Assembly: GCA_013215465.1 (NCBI GenBank) | Contig: JABSOW010000002.1 | Span: forward strand, 62,001-126,000 | Reading direction: 5' to 3' | DNA length: 64,000 bases | From: Colwellia sp. | Lineage (GTDB): Bacteria; Pseudomonadota; Gammaproteobacteria; Enterobacterales; Alteromonadaceae | Shown here: one piece after another, positions 36,785-44,872 of the stretch | Layout: every line of letters begins with the position of its first letter | How positions within the stretch are numbered: the first letter of the stretch is position 1 | Translations under genes and position numbers: made by a program | The notes under the pieces: model-generated | Told to the model about the DNA's origin: nothing | The model's input: the letters and a program-made list of their open reading frames with translations, nothing else | Database searches by the model: none

Positions 36785-37900
36785 ATGAAACCCAACGTTA
36801 AACCGTCAAACCCTAACTTTTCTTCAGGCCCTTGTACTAAACGTCCAGGCTACGTACTCAGCGCTTTAAACACCGACAGTTTAGGTCGATCTCATCGTAG
36901 TAGCATTGGCAAAGAGCGCCTTAAAAAAGCGATTGATGAGACCGTGCGCTTATTAGACTTACCCGAAGGGTATAAAGTAGGCATTGTACCCGGCTCAGAT
37001 ACTGGCGCGATGGAAATGGCGATGTGGTCAATGTTAGGGCAACGACCAGTGGATGTATTTGCCTGGGAATCTTTTGGCGCTGGCTGGGTAACGGATGTCA
37101 CTAAACAATTAAAACTAAAGGATGCTCGCAGCTTTGTCGCTGAGTATGGGCAACTACCTGATTTCTCACAAGCTAACCCAGAGCATGATGTTATTTTTAC
37201 TTGGAATGGCACTACCTCAGGGGTAAAAGTGGCTAATGCCGATTGGATCAGTGATGAACGTACCGGGCTAACTATTTGTGATGCTACCAGTGCCGTTTTT
37301 GCCATGAACATTGATTGGCATAAAATTGATGTAGCAACTTTCAGTTGGCAAAAAGTGCTTGGCGGAGAAGGCGCTCATGGCATGTTAATTTTAAGTCCTA
37401 GGGCGGTTGAACGTCTTGAATCATACACGCCAGCTTGGCCACTGCCTAAGGTATTTCGGTTAACCAATAAAGGTACGTTAATTGATGGTATTTTCAAAGG
37501 TGCCACTATTAATACCCCATCTCTTTTATGTGTTGAAGACTATCTTGACGCCTTAACTTGGGTTGAGAGTATTGGTGGATTATCGGGTGCTATTGAAAAA
37601 AGCCAGGGAAACTTACAGATTTTAGCTGACTATGTCGCCCAAAATGATTGGATTAACTTTTTAGCACAAAGCCCTGACATTTGTTCAAACACCAGTGTTT
37701 GTTTTCAGCTTGATGCTAGTGATGAGCAAATCAAAACCATGATTAAATTATTAGCAGATGAGCGGGTCGCTTTTGATATTGGTGCCTATAAAGATGCGCC
37801 ATCTGGTTTACGCATTTGGTGTGGTGCAACAGTCGAATCGGCTGATGTGGTGGCGTTATTACCTTGGTTAACTTGGGCCTATCAACAAGCGACAGCATAA
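36785..37900 (+). CDS. serC: phosphoserine aminotransferase (alternative SerC type)
   Basis: Class V PLP aminotransferase, 371 residues, making phosphoserine from 3-phosphohydroxypyruvate. The N-terminus [34 protein letters not shown] and the PLP lysine block [14 protein letters not shown] (about 197) match the second SerC type, known from Methanosarcina and alphaproteobacteria, rather than the common 360-residue enterobacterial SerC. It has AAGGAATATTA before the ATG and is followed by a serA-like gene, supporting the function. Confidence 0.88.
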   Translation: MKPNVKPSNPNFSSGPCTKRPGYVLSALNTDSLGRSHRSSIGKERLKKAIDETVRLLDLPEGYKVGIVPGSDTGAMEMAMWSMLGQRPVDVFAWESFGAGWVTDVTKQLKLKDARSFVAEYGQLPDFSQANPEHDVIFTWNGTTSGVKVANADWISDERTGLTICDATSAVFAMNIDWHKIDVATFSWQKVLGGEGAHGMLILSPRAVERLESYTPAWPLPKVFRLTNKGTLIDGIFKGATINTPSLLCVEDYLDALTWVESIGGLSGAIEKSQGNLQILADYVAQNDWINFLAQSPDICSNTSVCFQLDASDEQIKTMIKLLADERVAFDIGAYKDAPSGLRIWCGATVESADVVALLPWLTWAYQQATA

Positions 37901-37909
37901 TTAGTTTAA

Positions 37910-37936
37910 CTCACAGTTAATTCAGTTAACTGTGAG
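37910..37936 (+). terminator. hairpin between serC and serA
   Basis: CTCACAGTTAA-TTCAG-TTAACTGTGAG is a perfect 11-bp stem 10 nt after the serC stop. A T-run is missing, so it may only attenuate transcription or stabilise the serC message end. Confidence 0.5.
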
Positions 37937-37995
37937 CTATTTAATGAGTATAAAACTAATACCGTAGTGAATAATAATACTAGTGGCGAGGACTC

Positions 37996-39165
37996 ATGAA
38001 AAAAATTAGAACATATAATAATATTGCCGTAAAAGGCTTGAGTAAATTCTCACAAAATAGCTATGAAGTGTCAGCTACTGCTGAAAACCCTGATGCTATT
38101 TTATTACGTAGTCATAAATTAGATAACGAAGTACTGCCAAGCTCTGTATTAGCAATAGCTCGTGCGGGTGCGGGGGTGAATAATATTCCTGTTAGTGATT
38201 ACACACCTCAAGGTATTGTTGTTTTCAATACGCCGGGCGCAAATGCCAATGCGGTAAAAGAGTTAGTGTTAGCCAGTTTATTGTTAGGATCTCGTGGTAT
38301 TACCCAGAGCATGAACTACGTAGACTCGTTAGCTGCAGAAACTGACCCGATCGAGCTGCATAAAAAAGTTGAAGCAGGTAAAAAACAATATGGCGGTAGT
38401 GAACTTGAAGGAAAAACGCTAGGAGTAGTGGGTTTAGGTGCCATAGGGGCTAAAATTGCTAATTTGGCATTAAATCTAGGGATGAACGTTATTGGCTATG
38501 ACCCAAAATTAAGTGTTGAAGCTGCATGGCAGTTATCATCAAAGGTGACTCGCGCCGCTAATTTAAATTCTTTATTAGCACGTGCTGATTTTATTACTTT
38601 ACATGTTCCTATGGTGCCAGCCACGTTAGGTTTTATCAATGAAGAAGCTTTTGCTGCCATTAAAGAGGGAGCACAACTCATTAACTTAGCTCGTGGTGAA
38701 TTAGTGGATGAGAATGCGGTTATCTCTGCGTTAGATTCTGGTAAATTAACCCGTTATATTGCTGATTTTCCCAGTGAAAAACTGATTAAACATGAGAACG
38801 TGATACTGTTTCCCCATTTAGGGGCAAGTACTGTTGAGGCGGAAGAAAATTGTGCCGTAATGGGCGCTGACCAACTTATTGATTTTCTTGATAATGGTAA
38901 TATTATTAATTCCGTTAATTTTCCTGCGGTATCAATGGAAAGAACGACAGGTCACCGGGTTACTTTTGCTAACGACAACGTACCTAAAGTGTTAGGTACG
39001 GTATTAAATTTACTTGCCGACTTAAACATTAACGTGCTTGATATGGTTAATAAGAGCCGAGATGAGATTGCCTATACAATTTTAGATATTGAGCAAGAGC
39101 CGACAGTGAACTTGTTGGCAAAAATTTCAACGGTTGAACATGTTTTTCATGTCAGAAGCGTCTAA
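37996..39165 (+). CDS. serA: D-3-phosphoglycerate dehydrogenase
   Basis: First enzyme of serine synthesis, 389 residues. Substrate domain residues 1-95 and 290-320. NAD-binding GVVGLGAIGAKIANLA (about 143-158), LHVPMVPATLGFINEE, NLARGELVDE with catalytic Arg, and the Glu and His of VILFPHLGASTVEAEE. A C-terminal ACT-like segment (about 315-389). The pair serC-serA gives a complete two-step segment. Ribosome binding site GGCGAGGACTC. Confidence 0.92.
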   Translation: MKKIRTYNNIAVKGLSKFSQNSYEVSATAENPDAILLRSHKLDNEVLPSSVLAIARAGAGVNNIPVSDYTPQGIVVFNTPGANANAVKELVLASLLLGSRGITQSMNYVDSLAAETDPIELHKKVEAGKKQYGGSELEGKTLGVVGLGAIGAKIANLALNLGMNVIGYDPKLSVEAAWQLSSKVTRAANLNSLLARADFITLHVPMVPATLGFINEEAFAAIKEGAQLINLARGELVDENAVISALDSGKLTRYIADFPSEKLIKHENVILFPHLGASTVEAEENCAVMGADQLIDFLDNGNIINSVNFPAVSMERTTGHRVTFANDNVPKVLGTVLNLLADLNINVLDMVNKSRDEIAYTILDIEQEPTVNLLAKISTVEHVFHVRSV

Positions 39166-39230
39166 TATTCGTGACTTAAATTAAGTTAGCTCTTAAATTA
39201 GACAAACCGGTATGATTGCTAGATTGAGAT

Positions 39231-39268
39231 AAAGGCTTATGTCCATCACAAGCCTTTTTATTTTTTGT
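39231..39268 (+). terminator. terminator of the serC-serA unit
   Basis: AAAGGCTT and AAGCCTTT pair around an 11-nt loop, followed by TTATTTTTT. Confidence 0.8.
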
Positions 39269-39316
39269 ATGTTTTATCGCTACGGAGAATCTTTAACATA
39301 TAGCCAATAAATCGCC

Positions 39317-39345
39317 TTGCATTAATTCCTTATTTTTTCTATAAT
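39317..39345 (+). promoter_or_regulatory. sigma-70 promoter of the rpsF operon
   Basis: TTGCAT, a 17-nt spacer and a perfect TATAAT. A start point near 39352 would give a leader of about 87 nt before rpsF. Confidence 0.75.
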
Positions 39346-39371
39346 ACGCGTCCTTAATTCAGCCTGAACTT

Positions 39372-39430
39372 TTTGTTCCTTGCCTCAACTGGTGTTGGCT
39401 GAGCCAGATTATGAGGCTACAACCGTAAGG
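39372..39430 (+). promoter_or_regulatory. probable S6:S18 autoregulatory leader
   Basis: The rpsF leader can fold: GCCTCA pairs with TGAGGC, CTGG with CCAG inside, and GTTG may pair with CAAC just before CCG and the ribosome binding site AAGGAG. An ACCG next to such a stem is the hallmark I recall for the S6:S18 complex binding site in rpsF leaders. Binding would shut down translation of the operon. Confidence 0.5.
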
Positions 39431-39438
39431 AGCTCGTA

Positions 39439-39870
39439 ATGCGTCATTACGAAATCGTATTTATGGTTCACCCTGATCAGAGTGAACAAGTGTCTGGTAT
39501 GATCCAGCGCTACACAGACTTGATCAATGCTGCTGAAGGCAAAATCCACCGTCTTGAAGACTGGGGTCGTCGTCAATTAGCATACCCAATCAATAAACTA
39601 CACAAAGCCCACTATGTTCTGATGAACATTGAAGCGCCACAGTCAGTTATTGATGAATTAGAAACAGCTTTCCGTTATAACGATGTTGTTATTCGTAACA
39701 TGATCATGCGTACTAAAGACGCGGTAACTGTAGCATCGCCAATGGCTGCTGCTAAAGATGACCGTCGTGACGATCGTCGTGAAGTTAAGAAAGATGTTGC
39801 TGCGCCAGTTGCTGCTAAAACTGCAGAGACTTCTGCACCAGAGAAATCTGAAGAAGCTGCTAGCGAATAA
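39439..39870 (+). CDS. rpsF: 30S ribosomal protein S6
   Basis: 143 residues; [21 protein letters not shown] and [26 protein letters not shown] are S6. Compared with the folded core (about 100 residues) it has a charged, Ala-rich tail with [11 protein letters not shown], a common variable extension. The AAGGAG site precedes the ATG. First gene of the classical rpsF-priB-rpsR-rplI operon. Confidence 0.98.
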   Translation: MRHYEIVFMVHPDQSEQVSGMIQRYTDLINAAEGKIHRLEDWGRRQLAYPINKLHKAHYVLMNIEAPQSVIDELETAFRYNDVVIRNMIMRTKDAVTVASPMAAAKDDRRDDRREVKKDVAAPVAAKTAETSAPEKSEEAASE

Positions 39871-39880
39871 GTAATCTGTG

Positions 39881-40204
39881 ATGCTCTCGCAAGGCTCTTT
39901 ACCAGAGAATTGCCTGGTGTTGACCGGCTCAGTGGTGAAAACCCCGAAACAGTCAACTAGCCCAGCAGGTATTGTTCATAGCCAGTTTTCTATAGACCAT
40001 AAGTCTATACAAAATGAAGCGGGTTTGAACCGACAAGCTTTTGTCAGAATACAAGTTGTTGCTACAGGTGAGCTATCACACTTAACGCGTGAATTAGTTG
40101 CTGGACAAAATGTAAAAGTGAGTGGTTTTATTAATCGTCACGAATCTAGAAACGGAAATCCGCTTTTAGTGTTACATGCCCAGCAAATACAAATGATTAA
40201 TTAA
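39881..40204 (+). CDS. priB: primosomal replication protein N (PriB)
   Basis: Single-stranded DNA-binding OB-fold protein helping PriA restart replication. 107 residues; LVLTGSVVKTPKQSTSPAGIVHSQFSIDH and the end VLHAQQIQMIN match PriB. The start may be the ATG used here or the GTG just before it (39878); both leave an N-terminus about eight residues longer than in E. coli. Its place between rpsF and rpsR is diagnostic. Confidence 0.93.
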   Translation: MLSQGSLPENCLVLTGSVVKTPKQSTSPAGIVHSQFSIDHKSIQNEAGLNRQAFVRIQVVATGELSHLTRELVAGQNVKVSGFINRHESRNGNPLLVLHAQQIQMIN

Positions 40205-40264
40205 GACTAGTTTTTTTCATTCTTTTTAAAGAGTTGATTATAAGAATTAAGTCAGGAGAATATT

Positions 40265-40492
40265 ATGTCTCGTTTTTTTAGACGTCGTAAGTTTTGTCGC
40301 TTCACAGCGGAAGGCACAACTTCTATCGATTATAAAGATGTTGCTACGTTAAAAAATTATGTCACTGAAAGTGGTAAAATTGTTCCTAGCCGTATCACTG
40401 GTACTGCTGCTAAATATCAACGTCAATTAACTCGTGCGATCAAACGCGCTCGTTACTTGTCATTGTTACCATACACAGACTTACACAAGTAA
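40265..40492 (+). CDS. rpsR: 30S ribosomal protein S18
   Basis: 75 residues, [18 protein letters not shown] through [27 protein letters not shown], full-length S18. Ribosome binding site AGGAG 8 nt before the ATG. S18 forms a heterodimer with S6 from the same operon. Confidence 0.98.
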   Translation: MSRFFRRRKFCRFTAEGTTSIDYKDVATLKNYVTESGKIVPSRITGTAAKYQRQLTRAIKRARYLSLLPYTDLHK

Positions 40493-40510
40493 GCTTAAAA
40501 GGGGTTTATT

Positions 40511-40963
40511 ATGGAAGTAATTCTTCTAGACAAAATCGCCAAATTAGGCGGCCTTGGTGACAAGGTATCTGTTAAATCAGGTTATGCACGTAACTACTTA
40601 TTACCGCAAGGTAAAGCAGTTTTCGCATCAGCAGCTAACGTTGAGCACTTTGAAGCACGTCGTGCTGAATTAGAAGCTAAACTAGCTGAAGTTTTAGCAA
40701 CCGCGACAGCTCGTGCAGCAAAAATTGTTGAATTAGCTGAAGTTACTATCGCATCAAAATCTGGTGATGAAGGTAAATTATTCGGTTCTATTGGTACTCG
40801 TGACATTGCTGATGCAATCACCGCTGCTGGCGTTGAAGTTGTTAAAGCTGAAGTACGTTTACCATTAGGTGCGATCCGTGAAACAGGCGAATTTGAAATC
40901 GCTATTCACTTGCATCACGATGTTGATACTAGCGTTAAAGTGATCGTTATCGCTGAAGCGTAA
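40511..40963 (+). CDS. rplI: 50S ribosomal protein L9
   Basis: 150 residues, two-domain L9: [19 protein letters not shown] and [16 protein letters not shown] at the N-terminus, a long connecting helix (about 40-75) and a C-terminal domain with GKLFGSIG. Eighteen nt after rpsR, last gene of the operon. Confidence 0.98.
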   Translation: MEVILLDKIAKLGGLGDKVSVKSGYARNYLLPQGKAVFASAANVEHFEARRAELEAKLAEVLATATARAAKIVELAEVTIASKSGDEGKLFGSIGTRDIADAITAAGVEVVKAEVRLPLGAIRETGEFEIAIHLHHDVDTSVKVIVIAEA

Positions 40964-41026
40964 GTTTTAAACTACAGGTTTCGACTTACTCGATGTAAGC
41001 GCAACAAGTAGTAATAAAGCTTAAAT

Positions 41027-41073
41027 AAAAACACCGTTTTTTCTTATTTAATTGTAAGAAATACGGTGTTTTT
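41027..41073 (+). terminator. terminator of the rpsF-priB-rpsR-rplI operon
   Basis: AAAAACACCG and CGGTGTTTTTT enclose a second stem (TTCTTA/TAAGAA), with a T-run at the end. Because of its A-run it may also end the minus-strand deaminase transcript. Confidence 0.85.
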
Positions 41074-41106
41074 TATTGCATGAACAACAATGAGTCTCAT
41101 CATTTT

Positions 41107-41152
41107 CGCTACTCGCTACTCGCTACTCGCTACTCGCTACTCGCTACTCGCT
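41107..41152. repeat. heptanucleotide tandem repeat CGCTACT x6
   Basis: Six perfect copies of CGCTACT plus CGCT. It overlaps the last codons and stop of the deaminase gene on the minus strand (read there as AGTAGCG). Since 7 is not a multiple of 3, a gain or loss of one unit would change the C-terminal frame. Confidence 0.9.
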
Positions 41153-42092
41153 TTGGCGTCGGCCAATCTGCTGTGTTAAGTATTCCTCGTTCAATCATGC
41201 CACCAAGCCCCTGCATACCACCAGTGTGTAATAATACGATTCGCTCACCTGCTTTAAAATAACCTTGTGCGAGTAAATCAAGAAAAGCCAAGATCATTTT
41301 ACCTGAATAAACAGGTTCGAAGTCCACAGCTGTTGTCTGGTTGAACTCAAGTATGCGCTGAGCATCATCAGAGGAAAACCTAGCATAACCGCCACGATGA
41401 AAGTTAGTGCACACTTGCCAATTACGGTGTTTTTTTACTGTTGCCGGTAATAAAGCGTTAACTTCGTTAATTAGGTAGTCAGCACCTTTTAGCACCGCAA
41501 TACCTAACAGCTTGTGTTCAACATCGTAGTTTTCTTTATCGCCACTAATTAGCCCTGCTAAAGTACCGCCACTGCCTACGGGGGTTATTAAAGTGTCAAA
41601 TTTGGTTTGTTGTTTTAACTCGCTCATAATCTCTGCTACGCCTGCAATAGCAAGTTCATTACTGCCGCCTTCAGGCACAATAAAATAATGAGGGAATTGT
41701 TGCTGTAATTCTGCTAGGTAATTATTGTCATGGCGACGACGATAAGTTTTTCGATCAACAAAGTGTAATTTCATGCCCCAATGTTTTGCCCAAGACAAGG
41801 TGAAATTATTAACGTGCGCTACTTCGCCACGAATGATACCTACGCAAGGAATATTTTGTTCAAAACAAGCAAATGCTAACGCATGGATATGATTTGAATA
41901 GCAGCCACCAAAACTAAGTACGCCATTGATATTTTGTGTTTTCTTTACATGTTGCAAGTTGTATTTAAGTTTGCGCCATTTATTGCCTGAGATTATCGGG
42001 TGAATAATGTCGTCACGTTTTATTTCAACATGCACGTTGTGCTTCTTAAATAAGGGATGATGTAGTGGTTGTAACTTAGATAAAATAGCCAT
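41130..42092 (-). CDS. PLP-dependent ACC deaminase/D-cysteine desulfhydrase family enzyme
   Basis: 320 residues of the tryptophan-synthase-beta fold. The PLP lysine lies in ISGNKWRKLKYNL (about 38-50); GVLSFGGCYSNHIHALAF and the phosphate loop TPVGSGGTLAGLISG are clear. Substrate (1-aminocyclopropane-1-carboxylate, D-cysteine or another amino acid) is not fixed by motifs I can read. The ATG three codons inside the longest frame is used. Its last residues KRVASSE and the TAG stop are encoded by a heptamer tandem repeat. Confidence 0.87.
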   Translation of the reverse strand: MAILSKLQPLHHPLFKKHNVHVEIKRDDIIHPIISGNKWRKLKYNLQHVKKTQNINGVLSFGGCYSNHIHALAFACFEQNIPCVGIIRGEVAHVNNFTLSWAKHWGMKLHFVDRKTYRRRHDNNYLAELQQQFPHYFIVPEGGSNELAIAGVAEIMSELKQQTKFDTLITPVGSGGTLAGLISGDKENYDVEHKLLGIAVLKGADYLINEVNALLPATVKKHRNWQVCTNFHRGGYARFSSDDAQRILEFNQTTAVDFEPVYSGKMILAFLDLLAQGYFKAGERIVLLHTGGMQGLGGMIERGILNTADWPTPKRVASSE

Positions 42093-42234
42093 CTTGATCA
42101 ATTATATAGTAAAGAGAAAGTGTGAATTAAAGCTAAAAATTAACAATAATACTTGCAGCGGTACTCCAATACAGGATAATGTTAGCTGTGCTTTTTAAGT
42201 CTTTCATTTTAATAATAATATAACATATAAATAC

Positions 42235-43185
42235 ATGTCTTTATTAACACGAATAAATAATTTTTTTTCAAAAGGCCAATCAGATCAATTGGTTGGTATT
42301 TCTCTACAACAAGAGTCTATTGCTTTATGTTCGTTGCCTGCTTTGGTGGCCACAACATCTGAAGAGGGTAGCTCTGTTTCAGACGCTATCTTTGAACATA
42401 AAAACTTGAATCAGTTAGATTTTTCTCATGCAATTACTGAGCTTGATTTCACCGGTAAGTGTCATCTAGTGCTTAGCGCCCAACAGTCGCAAATTGTGCA
42501 AATTGATAAACCTACTGTTCCCGCAGCTGAAATTAATGCCGCATTAAAATGGCAAGTGAAAGATTTAGTGAGTATTTCGCCTGATAATATGGTATTAGAT
42601 TATTTTGATGGCCCAATATTGGCTGGCGGTAAAGAAAAAATTCATGTGGTTTGCGCACCTATTAATGAGCTTAAACAAATTGTCGCAGCGACAAATAAAG
42701 ATAGTGCTGAAGTGGTTAGTATTACCACGGTAGAGTTTGCTTTTACTAATCTGTTAGCGACCCAAAGTGATGCCTGTTTATTAGTTTGTCAGCAACCTAA
42801 TGAAGAAATTGTTTTGTTAATTGTTAAGCAAGGTAAATTATATTTTCATCGTCGCTTACGTGGTTTTAGGCAAATAGCGGATAAATCTGAAGATGAATTA
42901 GCCATGACCGTTATTGATAATTTAGCGCTAGAAGTACAACGTTCATCTGACTATTTTGAACGACAATTAAAACAAGCGCCAATTAAAGAGATTAAAGTAC
43001 TATTACCTATGGACAACGAGAGCTTCTTTGCACGAAAATTAGCTGAAAACTCTCATATCCCTGTTACTTTGTTGGCCTTACCTGAAGCTTATCAACAATA
43101 TAGAAGTTATGCTGCGGCTATCGGTGCAACTATGTATGAGGCTAAAATTGCCGAGCAAGCTCAGGAGACAATGGATGTCAGCTAA
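42235..43185 (+). CDS. mshI: MSHA biogenesis protein MshI (PilM-like)
   Basis: 316 residues, actin-like PilM-type fold: LVGISLQQESIALCSLP at the start and AALKWQVKDLVSISPDNMVLDY in the middle. It would be the cytoplasmic part of the pilus assembly platform, binding the PilN-like partner encoded next. First gene of the msh operon; no mshH (csrD) gene precedes it here. The next gene starts inside its last codons. Confidence 0.85.
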   Translation: MSLLTRINNFFSKGQSDQLVGISLQQESIALCSLPALVATTSEEGSSVSDAIFEHKNLNQLDFSHAITELDFTGKCHLVLSAQQSQIVQIDKPTVPAAEINAALKWQVKDLVSISPDNMVLDYFDGPILAGGKEKIHVVCAPINELKQIVAATNKDSAEVVSITTVEFAFTNLLATQSDACLLVCQQPNEEIVLLIVKQGKLYFHRRLRGFRQIADKSEDELAMTVIDNLALEVQRSSDYFERQLKQAPIKEIKVLLPMDNESFFARKLAENSHIPVTLLALPEAYQQYRSYAAAIGATMYEAKIAEQAQETMDVS

Positions 43186-43804
43186 CCTTAATGTAGATAG
43201 TGCTCATAAATACCGCATAAATTTACTCCAGCCTGAGCTTTTACCTGAACAAGTATTATTGACATTACCAAGAGTTGTTTTACTGTGGTTTGCCGCTTTT
43301 ACGTTAATGTTGGGCTGGGGCATAGTCACTAATTTTCAGCATCAATCACTACAACAAAAACTCAATGTTTTACAAAAAGAAAAAGTAAAACAAGATAAGT
43401 CATTCACAAATTTAACTACACAATTAACTTCACGCAAAGTTGATAGTCAATTAGCCGATAAATTGACCACCATTAAATTATTAATGAGCAATAAACAAGC
43501 GCTACATAAAAAGTTAACCAATCCAAATAAAACTTATGTGGCAGGGTTTGCGACCGCGATGAATGAGTTAGCGCAAATGCACCATCAAGATATTCGTTTA
43601 CAAACTATTAATATCAATAATGATGATATGACATTTACTGGTTTAGCATTATCGCCAGAAGCAGTGCCCGCATGGTTGGCAGGGTTTGAAAATTCTTTGT
43701 TGTTATCGGGTAAGTCATTTTCTCAATTTAAATTGTCAGAAAACGAACAGCATATTACCGCGTTTATGGTTAGCTCTAAAGTAAAAGAGGTGTCATTACC
43801 ATGA
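43175..43804 (+). CDS. MSHA biogenesis protein, PilN-like (MshI2 type)
   Basis: 209 residues. The ATG at 43175 has CAGGAG 7 nt upstream and overlaps the mshI stop by 11 nt. YRINLLQPELLPEQ is the cytoplasmic PilN-type motif that contacts PilM; one membrane helix (about 34-52) and a coiled periplasmic part follow. Named from neighbours and this motif. It overlaps the next gene by 4 nt. Confidence 0.8.
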   Translation: MSANLNVDSAHKYRINLLQPELLPEQVLLTLPRVVLLWFAAFTLMLGWGIVTNFQHQSLQQKLNVLQKEKVKQDKSFTNLTTQLTSRKVDSQLADKLTTIKLLMSNKQALHKKLTNPNKTYVAGFATAMNELAQMHHQDIRLQTININNDDMTFTGLALSPEAVPAWLAGFENSLLLSGKSFSQFKLSENEQHITAFMVSSKVKEVSLP

Positions 43805-44493
43805 GTAAACAATGGCAAGAAAGCAGTGAAAACTTCTTAGCGCTGACTATTCGAGAGCAGTATTTAATATTACTTACCGGTTTAGTCGCAGTATTCTTTA
43901 TCATATTTTACTTGTTTATTGATGATAAAATGGCAAGCAATAATAGTGCCAGTAAAAAAATAGTACAGCTTGGTTCAAGTAACCAGTTATTGCAAATATC
44001 AGTGCTTGAATTACAAGCCGCTTTACAGCGAGATCCAAACGAAGATACCAGAAAAAAAATCATTCAATATGAAGCCAAGCTAGCTAAAGTTGATACTAAA
44101 TTATTAACCTTGACTAGTGAATTAATGAGCCCGGTACAAATGCGTTATGCCTTATTAGATTTATTGAAGCTTGAAAAAGGGCTGTCATTATTGTCTTTTG
44201 AATTACTCGGGGCGCAGCCATTGTTAGACATAACAAATAATGTACCAGTCGATGGTAACGCTAATTCGTTACTCGAAACTAATAACTCGACACTTAACTT
44301 ATATCGTCATGGCATTAAAATTAAGCTCTCTGGTCGTTACTTTGATTTGCGTGATTATTTAACACAGCTTGAAAAATTGCCCTGGAAATTTTTCTGGCAA
44401 GATTTTAATTTTAAATTAACTGAATATCCTAACAGCGAGCTAGAAATTGAAATGTATAGCTTAGGTACTAAGAAGGAGTTTGTCGGTGTTTAA
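43801..44493 (+). CDS. mshJ: MSHA biogenesis protein MshJ (PilO-like)
   Basis: 230 residues: short cytoplasmic start, one membrane helix (about 22-40, YLILLTGLVAVFFIIFYLFI), a coiled coil (about 45-110) and a small periplasmic fold with GRYFDLRDYLTQLEKLPW, typical of PilO-like proteins. ATGA overlap with the previous gene. Confidence 0.85.
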   Translation: MSKQWQESSENFLALTIREQYLILLTGLVAVFFIIFYLFIDDKMASNNSASKKIVQLGSSNQLLQISVLELQAALQRDPNEDTRKKIIQYEAKLAKVDTKLLTLTSELMSPVQMRYALLDLLKLEKGLSLLSFELLGAQPLLDITNNVPVDGNANSLLETNNSTLNLYRHGIKIKLSGRYFDLRDYLTQLEKLPWKFFWQDFNFKLTEYPNSELEIEMYSLGTKKEFVGV

Positions 44494-44845
44494 AATTATT
44501 ACTCTTGTAATATTGGTTTGTGGCTTTGCTTGTTCGATAACTCAAGTGGTCGCAGACACAGATCCAACCCGTCCTTTTGGTTATAGTGCCGCATCGTCAG
44601 TGACTCCCAAGGGTAAAAAATTGGTTTTAGAGTCAATTATTTATGGTGACGGTATTCATACTGTGGTGATTAGTGGCAAAGTATTAAAAACCTTTGATCA
44701 TATAGGTGAATATCAATTAACCGCGGTTAATGAGCAAAGTGTGATCTTACGTAACAAAACAGAGCGCCTTAAATTAACTATATTTAAGAGTAATGTGGTG
44801 AAAATTAAGTTTACTAGCGAGAAAGTACTCGCAAAAAATCCTTAA
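44486..44845 (+). CDS. mshK: MSHA biogenesis protein MshK (PilP-like)
   Basis: 119 residues. The GTG at 44486 is chosen because AGAAGGAG stands 7 nt before it; an in-frame TTG at 44480 is too close. Signal peptide (1-23), then DPTRPFGY, the DPxRP motif of PilP/MshK proteins that bridge the inner-membrane PilNO pair to the secretin. Overlaps mshJ by 8 nt. Confidence 0.85.
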   Translation: MFKIITLVILVCGFACSITQVVADTDPTRPFGYSAASSVTPKGKKLVLESIIYGDGIHTVVISGKVLKTFDHIGEYQLTAVNEQSVILRNKTERLKLTIFKSNVVKIKFTSEKVLAKNP

Positions 44846-44872
44846 ATTCAAGCATAATAAAAAAGTTGAATT

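Noticed and set aside
36892-37311. 139-codon open frame antisense to serC
   Set aside because: Shadow of a clear PLP enzyme gene.
41080-41262. 60-codon open frame with repeated RYSLLAT
   Set aside because: Its translation is produced by the heptamer repeat and overlaps the deaminase gene; no independent support.
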